DNA from: Sanderia malayensis
Taxonomy: Eukaryota; Cnidaria; Scyphozoa; Semaeostomeae; Pelagiidae
Length of the DNA stretch: 64,000 nt
Assembly (NCBI GenBank): GCA_013076295.1
Contig: RQOL01000531.1
Span: forward strand, 4,588,001-4,652,000
Reading direction: 5' to 3'
Positions 29,001-38,802 of the stretch are shown here, in pieces. A program made the position numbers and the translations under genes. The notes below the pieces were generated by a model. The model was not told the origin of the DNA and made no database searches. It was given only the letters and a program-made list of their open reading frames with translations. The stretch's first letter is position 1. Every line of letters starts with the position of its first letter.

Positions 29001-30272
29001 TGTCCATGAGAGCCATGAGTAGAACATCAAAGACGAAACAAAACGCATTCTCGTATTCTACACCTTTTGCCAATGATTGTAATTCTGCATAAACTAAAAG
29101 CCCCAACGATAGAAAACTCATACCTTGATTTTTGCAAGATTTAACATAGACTCGTCGTCCTGTTGGGTCGTATTCTTCGATGGCAGAAGCTAAAAATAAT
29201 TAGAAATACTTGACACCCTCAAACATACCAACTTCAAAACACAATACACTGTTTGCATGATCTAGAAAAGGAGAGGTGCTGAGCACACGAGTTAAAAATA
29301 CTCAAGCCTTGCCTGGAAAGTCATCTTCGAGCTCTGTATCATAATCCTCCTCCGTTTCTTGTCTCCTGTGTTCTGTATTTGATACTTGATTGACAGTACC
29401 AGAAGGCAATTGCTTGACCACAGGGCTACTTTCGTCATCCTCTATGTATCGTTCAATGTCTTCAGCATCGATCAGAGTTGGCAGAGAGTGCTGAGGCTTT
29501 TTGCTCAACGATCTTAACACTTTTGTTGTTTCAGATGGAATTACAGTAAAGGGGTTCTCTAGTTGCTGTGTATTTTCCTGCACCTTCTTTTTTAAAACTG
29601 TTGAAAGGAATTTGAGAAAATTGCTGTCTCTAAATAATGCAAGTAAAATTAGATTTGCTTACAACAAGTGAGCTATATGAGTTCTCTTTCTTACATACTT
29701 TGGCCAAATTTATCAGTTGAATTCCTCTCGTAGTTGCTTCGCCTCCTGGTTCGTCCAGATTGAGATACCAATTGTTGTTTCGTCTTTATTTCATCAGTTG
29801 TTTTGCATGTCCCTTGCGGAACATTTGTCAATTTCGTTTGAATTGAAAGCGACTGCTTGTTTACGTCAACTGTTTCGTTGTCAATCTTCCCTGGCTGACT
29901 GCTATGAGGTCTTCTTCTGTGATAATTTGCAGAAGATGCTCTTCTTCTTTCCCAATCTTCTTCATATTTCGCAAACTTTGCAAGGACATCCTTCAATGGT
30001 GGTACTCTTTGTTCATGTTTCGGTGATATTGTCACTGTGGATGACTTGAACGCTCTGCTGTCGTCTGGCCTATCTGACAAGATCTTCTTCTTCTTCTTCG
30101 TGATTCCATGGCCTGCTTGGAAGGCCTCGGTTACGTGTGACAACTCGCGATCAAAACCAAGCGAAGTTTGAGGTCGCTCTGGCAACGAATGCCTGGTAAT
30201 TGTTGCATTTTTGTCGGTACGCTTTGTCGATCTTTGCCCATGTGCAGTGTGAGTTCTTATTTTTCTATTCAT
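23066..30272 (-). CDS. LRRC74-like: LRRC74-like leucine-rich-repeat protein with C-terminal EF-hands
   Basis: Fifteen exons: 30272-29699, 29597-29313, 29189-29124, 28808-28699, 28394-28287, 28155-28062, 27802-27672, 27520-27434, 27320-27205, 25001-24923, 24336-24247, 24159-24055, 23829-23671, 23356-23295 and 23192-23066. They encode about 730 residues. The N-terminal ~280 residues are basic, low-complexity and then acidic (ETEEDYDTELEDDF). They are followed by YDPTGRRVYVKSCKNQ and VIPVTYIYKRLGMKELIMRH, as in LRRC74A. About eight ribonuclease-inhibitor-type LRRs follow (VLDLTDNDI, DLSENSL, LILRGNHL, LDLSYNDIG, LDLSWNGI, LNLAWNGL, LDISNNRI, LKIGQNPIG). The C-terminus carries an EF-hand loop DKDQSGDISRDE and a second, DIDNSNTIEYSE. 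Both keep acidic residues at Ca-binding positions. Intron 2 (29312-29190) uses a GC donor. Intron 9 (27204-25002) contains an opposite-strand gene. The role is unknown; it is likely a calcium-responsive scaffold. Confidence 0.85.
23406..23598. mobile_element. MITE in LRRC74-like intron
   Basis: GC-rich 190-bp block with imperfect terminal inverted repeats: left CAGGCCCGTCGAGAG, right reading back CAGTACCGTCGAGAG. It is flanked on both sides by TCAGT, a possible 5-bp target duplication. No coding capacity. The superfamily is not assigned. Confidence 0.6.
24424..24845. mobile_element. MITE with TACACTC...TTTTTATAAGAATAC termini
   Basis: The left end reads TACACTCTTTTCTTTTTATA and then AGAATAC. 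The right end reads back TACACTCTTTTTTATAAGAA. Both ends also carry the inner block GAGCCTCATTATTCTTA in opposite orientation. The element fills most of an LRRC74-like intron and resembles the TATAAGAAAC family at 53369 in its terminal design. No ORF of note. Confidence 0.65.
25152..25212 (+). promoter_or_regulatory. Probable promoter of STMND1-like gene: two CREs and a CCAAT box
   Basis: Two perfect TGACGTCA palindromes (25152-25159 and 25205-25212) flank an inverted CCAAT box (ATTGG, 25187-25191). They lie 90-150 bp upstream of the chosen start at 25300. Such clustering is typical of CREB/ATF plus NF-Y promoters. Since the host intron belongs to a minus-strand gene, the cluster supports an independent plus-strand promoter here. 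Confidence 0.55.
25300..26902 (+). CDS. STMND1-like: Stathmin-domain (STMND1-like) protein, N-myristoylated, nested gene
   Basis: Three exons: 25300-25814, 25918-26659 and 26768-26902. They encode 463 residues. An in-frame ATG lies 13 codons upstream (25261). I chose the second because it starts MGCFCSK, a strong N-myristoylation/palmitoylation signal (Gly2, Cys3, Cys5, Ser6, Lys7) that would tether the protein to membranes. The middle is Ser-rich. From about residue 185 to 420 there is a long charged coiled coil with three related repeats (NKMRKVEERKEEMRQ, AKMRRVEERREELRM, SRMRQVEERKAALRR) spaced 50-80 residues apart. These recall tubulin-binding helices of stathmins. The acidic end DDSDESFWATA resembles the DESF tail of vertebrate STMND1, which also begins with MGC. 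The gene lies wholly inside an intron of the minus-strand LRRC74-like gene. Stathmin-domain identity is a considered inference; a generic coiled-coil protein remains possible. Confidence 0.6.
27036..27090. repeat. Short inverted repeat 3' of STMND1-like gene
   Basis: CAACAAATGTT and AACATTTGTTG flank a short A/T-rich spacer in the intron, about 140 bp past the STMND1-like stop. It may be a foldback remnant. Confidence 0.45.
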
Positions 30273-30815
30273 CCCAAAACCAATTGTGCATTGTTATTGT
30301 GAAATCAGCCTGAAATGAAGTGAAAATAATTATAAACTAGATGTAAACAGCATTTAGGCGAGTGCTGCTCGGGTGTGTGTTACAATAGTGTTTGATGAGG
30401 CAGGGTTGAAGATAAAAAATAAATAGCAGGCATGTTCAAATGAAGTAATTTAATTAAAAAAGATGAAGCTAGAATTTCTATTGGACCCTCCCTCGAGTAT
30501 TCGCGCTTAAGTGGCACACTTTGTTCCAAAAAACAGTTTACAGGATGAAAACAGTTATTGCTCCGATAGATTGCAAGAGACAAAAAGCTGAAACATGTTT
30601 CACATCAGAAAGCAAAGTCGATACTACCACTTGATGTTAACTTTTTCATTACTATTTCTATTTTATCTATTTTTATTTCTTTCTGCTCTGTTAAACAAAA
30701 AAATCAGTGATATGTTTTTGTTCCTCTTTGTTTCTCATTGCTACGTCATATAATTTCGAGAGGGAATTGATCTTCTTCGCATTTCGTTCCTCATCTCCGC
30801 ACAAAAAGAGTTCGA

Positions 30816-31075
30816 TGTTTGAAGCACATCCAGAACTTGAAAAACTTCACCCTTCGGGATAAGTTTTCTCAAAAATTCGTTATATCGAGGGTATTCGTGG
30901 TCAGGGGATCGGAAGTTTGGTTCGTAATAACGAAAGTTCGTTATATCCAGGGTTCGTTATACAGGGAGTATTTACAGTAGGATTTACTTCCCAGAATCCA
31001 AGGGACCGGAGTTTTAGTTCGTAATACCGGGAAGTTCGTTATAAACGGGGTTCGTTATAACGGGATTCCACTTAT
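30816..31075. repeat. TTCGTTATA-rich dispersed repeat
   Basis: Begins with GAAGCACATCCAGAACTTGA and continues into at least five variants of TTCGTTATATCGAGGG, TTCGTTATATCCAGGG and TTCGTTATAACGGG. The first ~83 bp recur in the same orientation at 32137-32219 with few changes. It looks like a mobile element end or a short decayed satellite. Confidence 0.65.
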
Positions 31076-31419
31076 AATTTCCTATGCTTGGCTGAGCAAA
31101 ATTTTGTATTTTGAAAGCTGAAAAAAGTTTATGTTATCCAAAACAAGATGGCGACTGCTGAGATCCAGGATTGTCATGGCGTCATGTATATTGCTGCTCA
31201 ACTATTGATTTGCTTGGCACATTGGTGCATTGCTGTTCCAGTCCAAAAGAACGCTGACCACATGAACCGAACGTCGCTCCATTGCGCATGCGAATATATC
31301 TGGGATTCCCACAACAAGAAAATCCATGCCAATGATTTCTAGCAGTAGTTTGAGCGGTGTATATATAATCGGGACAAATGCCAGAGTGAAAATGCCACTG
31401 GGTTTTTCAATTCGACTGT

Positions 31420-31735
31420 GCCTTGAGCACTTGGCAAAACGAGAAAAAGTGGGGAGTGTGGCAACTCTGCAATGGCAATTGTCCCCCGGTGTACCAGATT
31501 GAGTATCCTAACCGGGGAGGATGGTTTTCTCGGCGTTTCTGCCGAGGAACCATTCCGAACAGGGCAGCCGAAAAATCCGGTACCCCGGGGATCTACTTTC
31601 TCTTGTAGATCCCCGGGGTACCGGCCCTCATTTATGTCGCTCAGCTATTCCTAGTGGCTTGCATGAGATTCGAACCGCTATCTCATGCGTGGCAAGCACA
31701 AGTGCTAACCACTGAGCCACCAAAGCTGCACATGT
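31420..31735 (-). mobile_element. tRNA-derived SINE with strong hairpins
   Basis: On the minus strand, an A box TGGCTCAGTGG (31719-31709) and a B box GGTTCGAATCT (31676-31666) have the spacing of an RNA polymerase III promoter. The head resembles a tRNA, with a loop matching a GCC anticodon, but the T stem does not pair, so it is not a functional tRNA. The body downstream contains a perfect 20-bp inverted repeat (31577-31596 and 31605-31624, 8-nt loop) and a second small hairpin CTCGGC/GCCGAG. The 3' limit of the element is a guess. Confidence 0.6.
31577..31624. repeat. Perfect 20-bp stem hairpin
   Basis: Arms begin CCGGTACCCCGGGG and close with ATCTAC/GTAGAT around an 8-nt pyrimidine-rich loop. 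GC-rich and perfectly matched, unlike the surrounding DNA, so recently formed or conserved for structure. Confidence 0.9.
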
Positions 31736-32136
31736 TACTGCGTAGTTATTACCAAGTATATTTAAACACACCGCATGAAACAAAGCAATCCAAGAACATG
31801 TTTGCAATTGAGCGATGAGCAGTTATGGTATCTTTCTGATTCTCACAATAATTCTACACATTTTTCAGTAGGGGCTTCAGTAGGGGCAAGATATAATATT
31901 TGAACTTAGTTTCAGTTATACTTTCTTCCATTAGCCCCGTTCTTCTTAACACGAGCTTTATTTATTTCAGACCTGCAGCTTTTTGCACGAAAAATGGATA
32001 ATACCGGTCGGTTTACTAGCTGCATTTATTGCAGCTACCTTCCAGCTATGTTTATCAAACAACTCTAAATATTATAAACTAACTTCCAGTTGTCTAGAAC
32101 ATGTCATAAACTGCACCTTCTCCTCTTCTACCTTCT

Positions 32137-32219
32137 TCGTGTTGAAGCACATCCAGAACTTGAAAAACGTCACCCTTCGCGATAAGTTTTCTCAAAAATT
32201 CGTTATATCGAGGGTATTT
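32137..32219. repeat. Second copy of the 30816 repeat head
   Basis: GAAGCACATCCAGAACTTGA through TTCGTTATATCGAGGGTAT matches 30816-30898 in the same orientation and then ends abruptly in unrelated sequence. Confidence 0.75.
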
Positions 32220-33624
32220 GATTAAAACGATATGTTTTGAAATGAGTGCTTCAAAAAAATATGGAGATGGGGTGTTTAGTGTGCTTGGGAGCCTAGATAT
32301 CTATATTGGTAACAGGTCGTTTCTCTATATTTGATGTGATTGAATGCTGTAATTTGTATTTAACATTTGTTATTGACATTTACGTTTCATAGTTGGATTT
32401 TGGAATATCAGCAATAATCGATTTCAGAAAATTATTCTTAGCCAAGAGAAGGTGTACGCTCAGTTTGAAGATCAAAGATAAAATTCAAATCTTTGTTAAT
32501 GTGACTTCACAATGAACACAAAACAATACCAAAACAGATGAATAAATGTAGAAAACCCCAGATTAAAAATTTTGTCTCTAAAAACACAACGATACAATAA
32601 GTTTCAATGACATGAATACGCATGCGTATTGACTCATTCCAGCAACTAAAAACCTAGGCACATGTTTCCAATTACGTTCAATTCTGTCTGATGCAGACAC
32701 CCTGAAGAGTCATAAAAATGCTATAAAAATGTTCAAATGATTCAAATTATAAAGGTGTTTTTGTGAGGATTTGTTTTTCAGTGATCCTTGCAGGGGCGGA
32801 AAATTTCGCTACTGGTGCTCCATTCGAGCTCCAGCTAAGGGAAAATTTTGTTCAAAGCTGGAGTTTGTCCAATTAACTAAAGTTCGAATTATACAACAGC
32901 GAACTATGCAGATTTGACTGTATAAAGTTTGGCCTGTCTATATCTTTTATGGGTGGCGAGTCTCCAAACAAATGTCGCTGGATATGTTGAACAAATATGT
33001 ACACTGTTGTTACGTTAATAGTTGAGTACGATGGACCAAATGATTTTTCGGCGTTTCGCTAGCACAAACACACAAAGGACGACTAGCATCCTTTTCTTTT
33101 AACTGATTTTTCTCTACTCTATTTATATACCTACAGAATAATTAAATAAAAACGTGGTGCCATGGTGCCCAGTTGTCAAGCCAGTAAAAAAATGAACAAT
33201 AAAAGGGCCTAAGCCAGCAGTCGCTGTTGGTCATTTTCATAAGTGCATGATTTAACGTTTATTTTAACGGCATAAAATAAACAACATAATAAGCCACTTA
33301 GAGATTTGGAAGACTATCTAATACTTTAAATTCATATTATTAAATAAACTAAGAAACTTACAGACTCTGTATGACTTGTTGTCAGTGTAGAATGGATATA
33401 ATGTTTTGATTTGTTGACATGACACTTTGGGGAAGTAAAAGGTGGGAGGCATGCCGATTTCTCACATCAGCGGGCTAATTCTTGTTTGTTTGGTTCAAAT
33501 AATAACGCAGAATCTTTTTTAAGGCTGGAAAAATTCTTTCATCGGGTCGTGGCGTTTGGAAAATGCAATGCAGTCAAGATCAGCAGTTTTGTTTTGAGTT
33601 TGTTTGACTTTAAAATTTCAGGAA

Positions 33625-33720
33625 TGTGAAATAATCGCCCCCTCTAATAAGCGCCCACCCAATTTTGTAAAATATTTAAAAAGCGCCCGGGCGCTTACTA
33701 GAGGAAATACGGTATTTGAA
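33625..33720. repeat. Dispersed GCGCCC repeat, copy 3
   Basis: AATCGCCCCCTCTAATAAGCG, then GCGCCCGGGCGCTTACTAGAG and AAATACGGTA. Same family as the blocks near 1510, 7150, 48740 and 62848. Confidence 0.55.
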
Positions 33721-34674
33721 TTCAGGGTACTGTTTTTCTCTCACTCTTGACTGCGTAAAGTACTGCCATGCAAGAAAATTAAACGGCATAAAAAGGTGAC
33801 GCATATGCTAAGGCACACGAATTTCACGAGACACACGAATTTTACGAGATGACAGAATAATTCTGAAAGAATATGGTGGCCACATAGGTTTTTAGCAAAA
33901 GTTGAACCTTTTGTGGACTTGGCTACTCTAAGCGAGAATCAACTACATCAGAGGCACCAATTGCTTCGCGTCTTCGTGAAGAAGTTGGGTTAACTTTCCA
34001 ACAAGCCATATTTGATATCTTGATCTTGTCAATCCGCAATAAATAATCGACGATTTAATTATAAACCTGATCCAAACAGCTCGTCGATATTTTCTTATTT
34101 CTCTAAATACCATGGCAAATAAAGGAGAAAAATCTATCCATAGAAATCGACAGACAAAATACTTGAACGTGAGTAGTAAGTTTAAGTGCAAACTTTTTGC
34201 CAATACACCTGATTTACAAGGGCAAAACTGGTCGTTGTCATCTCATATTACGCAAACTTAAAACCACTGGTCCAATGAAGAAAATGCAAAGAAAAAGAGG
34301 GGGACATACAGCTGTGAACAAATCAAGAATGACTCTGAGCTGCTCTGCTGCTTAATGCTTTCAAGGCCCGGCCAACAGTAATTTTGTGATTGTATGCAAC
34401 GGGAGTCAGACAAGACATAACTGTTGAGGGGTTGAAAATGGTTGGTACTATAGGCTGTTAGCACAAGAGCGCCAGTGTGAGGGTCCATTCTTGTAAAAAT
34501 GTTACTTTCGTTGAACTCAAATGTTGTATCATCCTATGTATCTTTTCACGCGTGCGAAATCAAGATTGCGCAAAAGCATGAAAAGTTGGTGGTTGCGCGA
34601 ATTGAAAATGTGCGCATTCGCGTATGACTTATAATATACGCTAGGATATTAATTATACAATTTAATACTCTTAA

Positions 34675-36655
34675 GGTGGTTATCTACCTTTTTTATCTGA
34701 AAAATGAATTTTCCAAATAATTTCGGGATTTGGTTCCAAAAGTTAGAGAAACTATTAAACTGCATTGTCACGCATACATTTTGCTACTTTGTACAGTTAT
34801 TTGGCCAAAATATGATACTTTTGAAAAGTAACCGAAAAATTGTTTTCCTTAGAAACCGTGTTAATTTGGTTGCTATGGGGTTTTTCTGCCCGTTGCACAC
34901 CCCAGATTATTCGTAACCCCTCCAAAATGTTTACCGTGTATTCATTGAAGTGAATCCAATTGGTGTTCGTTTATTGGGAATCATATGAAGTAGTAGTAAG
35001 CTAGGAAAGAGTGGAAGGTGGTGTGACCACGTGTGACGAGGGTAAAATCGAATTTAGACAAGCCAGAATTGAGAAGAAAATTGCATATTGCATGGATTTT
35101 TGGCTATGGATTGGTGGTAAAATACATCATAGTACCGTAAAAAGTGCAAAAGATTTGCTGGAGCTAGAAAGCAAGAAGTTAATGAACCACAAATTGATGA
35201 AGACACCAGTGAAAGTGTGGACCCTGAAGTAGGCCCACCCACTTCAACACCAGACAGAGCAAACCGATCATTCGAAAAGCTCTCATGGAACTGTCCCATT
35301 CTTGAAATGGATGAAAACCATATTATAACGAGGAAAAGAGCAAGATCATTTGGGATAGACTCATGTTGTTTGGGCTATCTACCCAATCTTCTTTGGGAGT
35401 AAAGAAACCATTGCAGAGCAGCACAAATATTGTCCAAAGGGACAAGATAGCTGGTGCAGATATCAAAGAGATGTGGCACTTAAAACCAAGAGCTCTAGAC
35501 AGAAGGAAATGTCTTCCTCCTGTCTTTAGAAAAGAATTGTTGCCCATCTTCAAAAGATTGTCAAGTGAAAGTCTGTTGAGCCGGTGCTTAAGAGGATTAA
35601 CGCAAAATCAAAATGAGTTGTTAAATGATGTTTTATGGCAGAAGAAGATTGGAGACAGCAACAGCAGCTGCTGTTTTGCAATGGAACAAAGGTTAAGGTG
35701 CAGTCACCAATCTTCTTGCAAGGTTTGGAATATATTAAGAAACAAACACTTTGAGAGACTGTCGCTGGCTCAATGACAAACGACGGCTCGGGAGCGTAAA
35801 CTGAAATATAAAAGTCAGAGAAGGTTATAAGAAGAAAAAGAAAAGAAAACACAAAAACAGGACAAGACTACTTGGCTGGTGGGTTTAGCATCCACAAAAC
35901 TCCAGATAGTCATGAAGAAGTCCAATTGAAAGTCCAAAAGAGCAAAGTCGCAATTGCCCATAATGGCATAACGTTTGTCAATGAAAATAATATCCCTCTA
36001 GTTGTGTAATCTTCTAATAAAAAAGACAAAGAGTAAGACATACTGTCTGGAGGGGTCTTACTAGACATTGTGGACAATTTTGTGCATACTAGATTGAATA
36101 TAGCTTTTCGTTTTGTTGCATTCATAACATTTATTGTAAAGAAATGTTTGAGGCCGTTTTTGAATATTTGCATATTTCGACTTTGAGAAAGGATATCTAA
36201 GACATTGTTTGAGATATTTAGCTCAAATTTGCTCTGGTACATTGTTTTCAGGTGCTAATTTGAATAAGCAGACAGAATTTTGATATCTGATGTAATTCAT
36301 GATTTACCTGGAAAAAGGACCTTTTTTGGGGTTTCCATGGCAACCATTACCTGGACAAGAAAATCCTCTGTTCATTCAAGTAACATTGCCATGGCAAATT
36401 TTTTGGTACCTTACTTGTTGAAGTACCACAACCTGTTTGTCTCAAATCTTTTCTCGAACAAAAAGTACTGGTCTGACTAACTGGTCTGTAAAATAAATAC
36501 TGGTCACATGATCTCCAAATTTTTTTGGAAAAAATTTTCCTGGGTTATCAATAAATCTTTTTGGCAAGTTTCAGATCAGTGAGCCACGTCATTGTTGAGA
36601 TAATTACATTTTTGTGCAACAGACATGGTTTTTGCTGAAAAGGTGGATAACCCCC
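34675..36655 (+). mobile_element. Kolobok-like DNA transposon, decayed, TTAA target duplication
   Basis: The 1981-bp element is bounded by TTAA at 34671-34674 and 36656-36659. Its terminal inverted repeats match at 16 of 19 bases: left GGTGGTTATCTACCTTTTT, right reading back GGGGGTTATCCACCTTTTC. Inside, plus-strand frames at 35011-35776 contain transposase-like sequence, notably ESLLSRCLRGLTQNQNE followed by LNDVLW. That resembles the conserved TQNxNE segment of Mutator-like/Kolobok transposases in invertebrates. Frames are broken by stops and shifts, so the copy is dead. TTAA duplications also occur for piggyBac, but the protein segment does not look like piggyBac. Confidence 0.7.
35011..35776 (+). 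pseudogene. Broken transposase remnant of the 34675-36655 element
   Basis: Three overlapping short frames carry protein-like sequence: IAYCMDFWLWIGGKIHHSTV, then PDRANRSFEKLSWNCP, then KRLSSESLLSRCLRGLTQNQ. Together they look like a transposase C-terminal half interrupted by frameshifts. No intact start or catalytic series is visible. Confidence 0.6.
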
Positions 36656-36659
36656 TTAA

Positions 36660-37752
36660 GGCATGGATAGAAGTATACAAAAGAAGAATAAGAGCAATAA
36701 ATTCAAATAAAAAGGAGAAATATCAAGTAAAAGAAGTAATTGGTGAAGATTTAGGCCTCTTTTGCAACAACAGCAACTGAATTGGGCTTTATGAAAATAT
36801 CGCAATCGTCAGCATCATTGCACATTATTTTCAACTTTGCATTATCAACTTATCAACAAGTTTACACAGCCACAACCAATGCACTATTGAGATACAGTTT
36901 ACGATTGATATACAAGTAGATGCATAAATTTATTTACAAGGCTAATCTCTAAAGAAAATCTACATTGTTTTAACGCGTAAATTTATACAAAATACAATTT
37001 GCACGTGGCCTTATGAAAGCCACAAATAATGCTACTTTTACCTGTCTATTATCAAAGCCGCTGGACTTCAGAGTCAAACTGCATCTAATTGATATACGGA
37101 AACCCCTTTCTTGAATTCATTTCTAAACATTCTGCATAGATGTAAAGACATTATACAGCAAAGACTCCATTTAGCCCGGCTCCCCCCTCCCTTATCCTTA
37201 CAGTTGTGAACGATGACAAAATTTTCATGGAATAAATTAGAAAAAAACTCATAATAAAAGTCATCTTGTATTTGATAGGATAGTTTTCTAAAGGTTGTTC
37301 GAGAGTTCTATTAAGCCCTCTTTCTACAAAGCTGGGTTATCCACCTCGGGAACCTTGTAAATTAAACACGCCCCCTTAATAGAGTGCTTAGAGGATGCAA
37401 TCAAGCTTTTACGACAGTTCAAATAACATACATTCTCAAAAATTATTATCTTATTTGTGAGAGGGTACAATATAAGAAGGAATTCAGCTCTCAATACATT
37501 GCGAAGATGATATAAGATGATAGCTGTAATTTGGATAAGCTAAAATTCTCTTTAAAATAAATAAAATACTGTAGTATTAATAGTTGACAGTATACTTTTA
37601 ATAAAACGTTAATTAAATTTTTAAATTCAATATATTTACTATATAGAACACTCTCTGACTAAATATTTAGCTGTAAAAGCAAATGCAAGATAAAAACCAA
37701 ACCATTTATAAACTAATTAATTAGAACATAATAGCTTTAGGCCCAGTAATTA
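36660..37752. other. Intergenic, AT-rich
   Basis: No genes. A fragment GGTTATCCACCTCGGG near 37336 resembles one terminus of the neighbouring TTAA element and may be a solo end. Confidence 0.35.
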
Positions 37753-38802
37753 CTATATTTGCTCATCTTTCCATTTCAAATCATCAAGATAGTCAACTTT
37801 GATAAAGAAGTCAGTGAGATAATTAGCCATTGTACCATTAAGTTGATTCTTGATATACATAATGTACTCATAGTCATTTTTCTTCGATCTAATCGTACTC
37901 ATGACGAAGCCCTTACACTGAGAGCCAAATCCCTCGCAAATGTGTTTCGCTTCGTGCGAATCTTCGATGATAATGGCGCAACAATCTGGCACTGTCGTTG
38001 CATCGCATTCAAAGTCTCCCACTTTTGGACTATCAGCTTCCTTAATCTGAATGTAAATACTGTTAACTTCATGGTGTCTGATATCGTAGGGTAAGGTTAC
38101 TATTTTCTTCGTACTTGGCACTCTAAGTTTCTTTGGATGACTAGTTTTCCTTTCAACATCAGTCGTTCTAACTTTACCTCTATGCTTGTTAATTTTAAAT
38201 CCAGTTTGCATGCTCCCAGCAGTAACTTGCTCAAATTCAACTATTTTTTTCTTGCCTCTCACACCTTTTCTCTTTTCCAAGCTTCGAGCTGCACCTCTAA
38301 CTCCACCTTGTTCAAGCATGGATGTTTTCGTGCGTTCAAATGACGTTCTTTTATTCTGAATTCTATCTTCAGAATTCCCAAATGTTTTCTTGGTATCATC
38401 AGCAACAACACCTCGACGAATCAGTACTTCCTTCTTCGGCTCTTCGCCGTCACTAGAGCTAAAGCGATGCAACGATGATGATGCATGGACAGTCTCCTCC
38501 ATATCTCCTTCATGTGTCAATTCTTCTCTTCTTTCCCCAATACTAACATCTACACTTCTGCCACTGCATTGATTACCAGTGGAGTGTTTGCAGTTCAAGC
38601 TTTTTGTCAAACAAGCATGGTACACGAACGACATAATAACCAGAAAGCCACACACGTAAACCAAACGTCGATACTGCCGGGGTATCTTAGACAACATCTT
38701 GCGGTGAAGGACGCTCTCAACTCCGATAAACAGCACTGATAAATAACCAACCAAGTTTCGATGAACAAAAGTATTTCTTATTTCAAATCGAAAAATGTTC
38801 AC
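37753..38802 (-). CDS. Single-exon type II membrane protein with C-terminal Cys-rich domain
   Basis: An uninterrupted 349-codon frame. An internal Met at residue 36 (38697) begins MLSKIPRQYRRLVYVCGFLV. That would give a short basic cytoplasmic tail followed by one membrane helix, a classic type II signal anchor, so the true protein may be 314 residues. A long Ser/Lys/Arg-rich linker follows. The C-terminal ~100 residues form a compact Cys-containing domain (FECDATTVPDCCAIII, EAKHICEGFGSQCKGFVM, YIMYIKNQL). It is reminiscent of lectin-like or apple-like domains common in cnidarian secreted proteins. I cannot name the family. Lack of introns among intron-rich neighbours suggests a retrocopy or a lineage-specific gene. 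The minus-strand reading is preferred over antisense frames because of this architecture. Confidence 0.7.
   Translation of the reverse strand: MNIFRFEIRNTFVHRNLVGYLSVLFIGVESVLHRKMLSKIPRQYRRLVYVCGFLVIMSFVYHACLTKSLNCKHSTGNQCSGRSVDVSIGERREELTHEGDMEETVHASSSLHRFSSSDGEEPKKEVLIRRGVVADDTKKTFGNSEDRIQNKRTSFERTKTSMLEQGGVRGAARSLEKRKGVRGKKKIVEFEQVTAGSMQTGFKINKHRGKVRTTDVERKTSHPKKLRVPSTKKIVTLPYDIRHHEVNSIYIQIKEADSPKVGDFECDATTVPDCCAIIIEDSHEAKHICEGFGSQCKGFVMSTIRSKKNDYEYIMYIKNQLNGTMANYLTDFFIKVDYLDDLKWKDEQI

Larger units (their letters stand above)
30273..34670. other. Repeat-rich intergenic region
   Basis: No gene recognised. Contents include TTCGTTATA-type repeats (30816-31080), a foldback/SINE block (31420-31735), a direct copy of the first repeat at 32137-32219, a GCGCCC dispersed repeat (33625-33720) and otherwise AT-rich DNA with only short chance ORFs. 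Confidence 0.45.

Noticed and set aside
28891..29121. 76-codon minus-strand ORF between LRRC74-like exons 3 and 4
   Set aside because: Including it breaks the family alignment, while direct splicing 29124 to 28808 gives a continuous conserved sequence in phase.
31577..31624. Cloning-vector polylinker contamination (KpnI/SmaI/BamHI-like order in the hairpin)
   Set aside because: Spacing differs from pUC-type linkers (an extra C), the motif is perfectly mirrored and it lies within repeat sequence that continues on both sides.
31651..31731. A tRNA-Gly(GCC) gene on the minus strand
   Set aside because: A and B boxes are present, but the T stem and acceptor stem do not pair, so it is a SINE head rather than a working tRNA.
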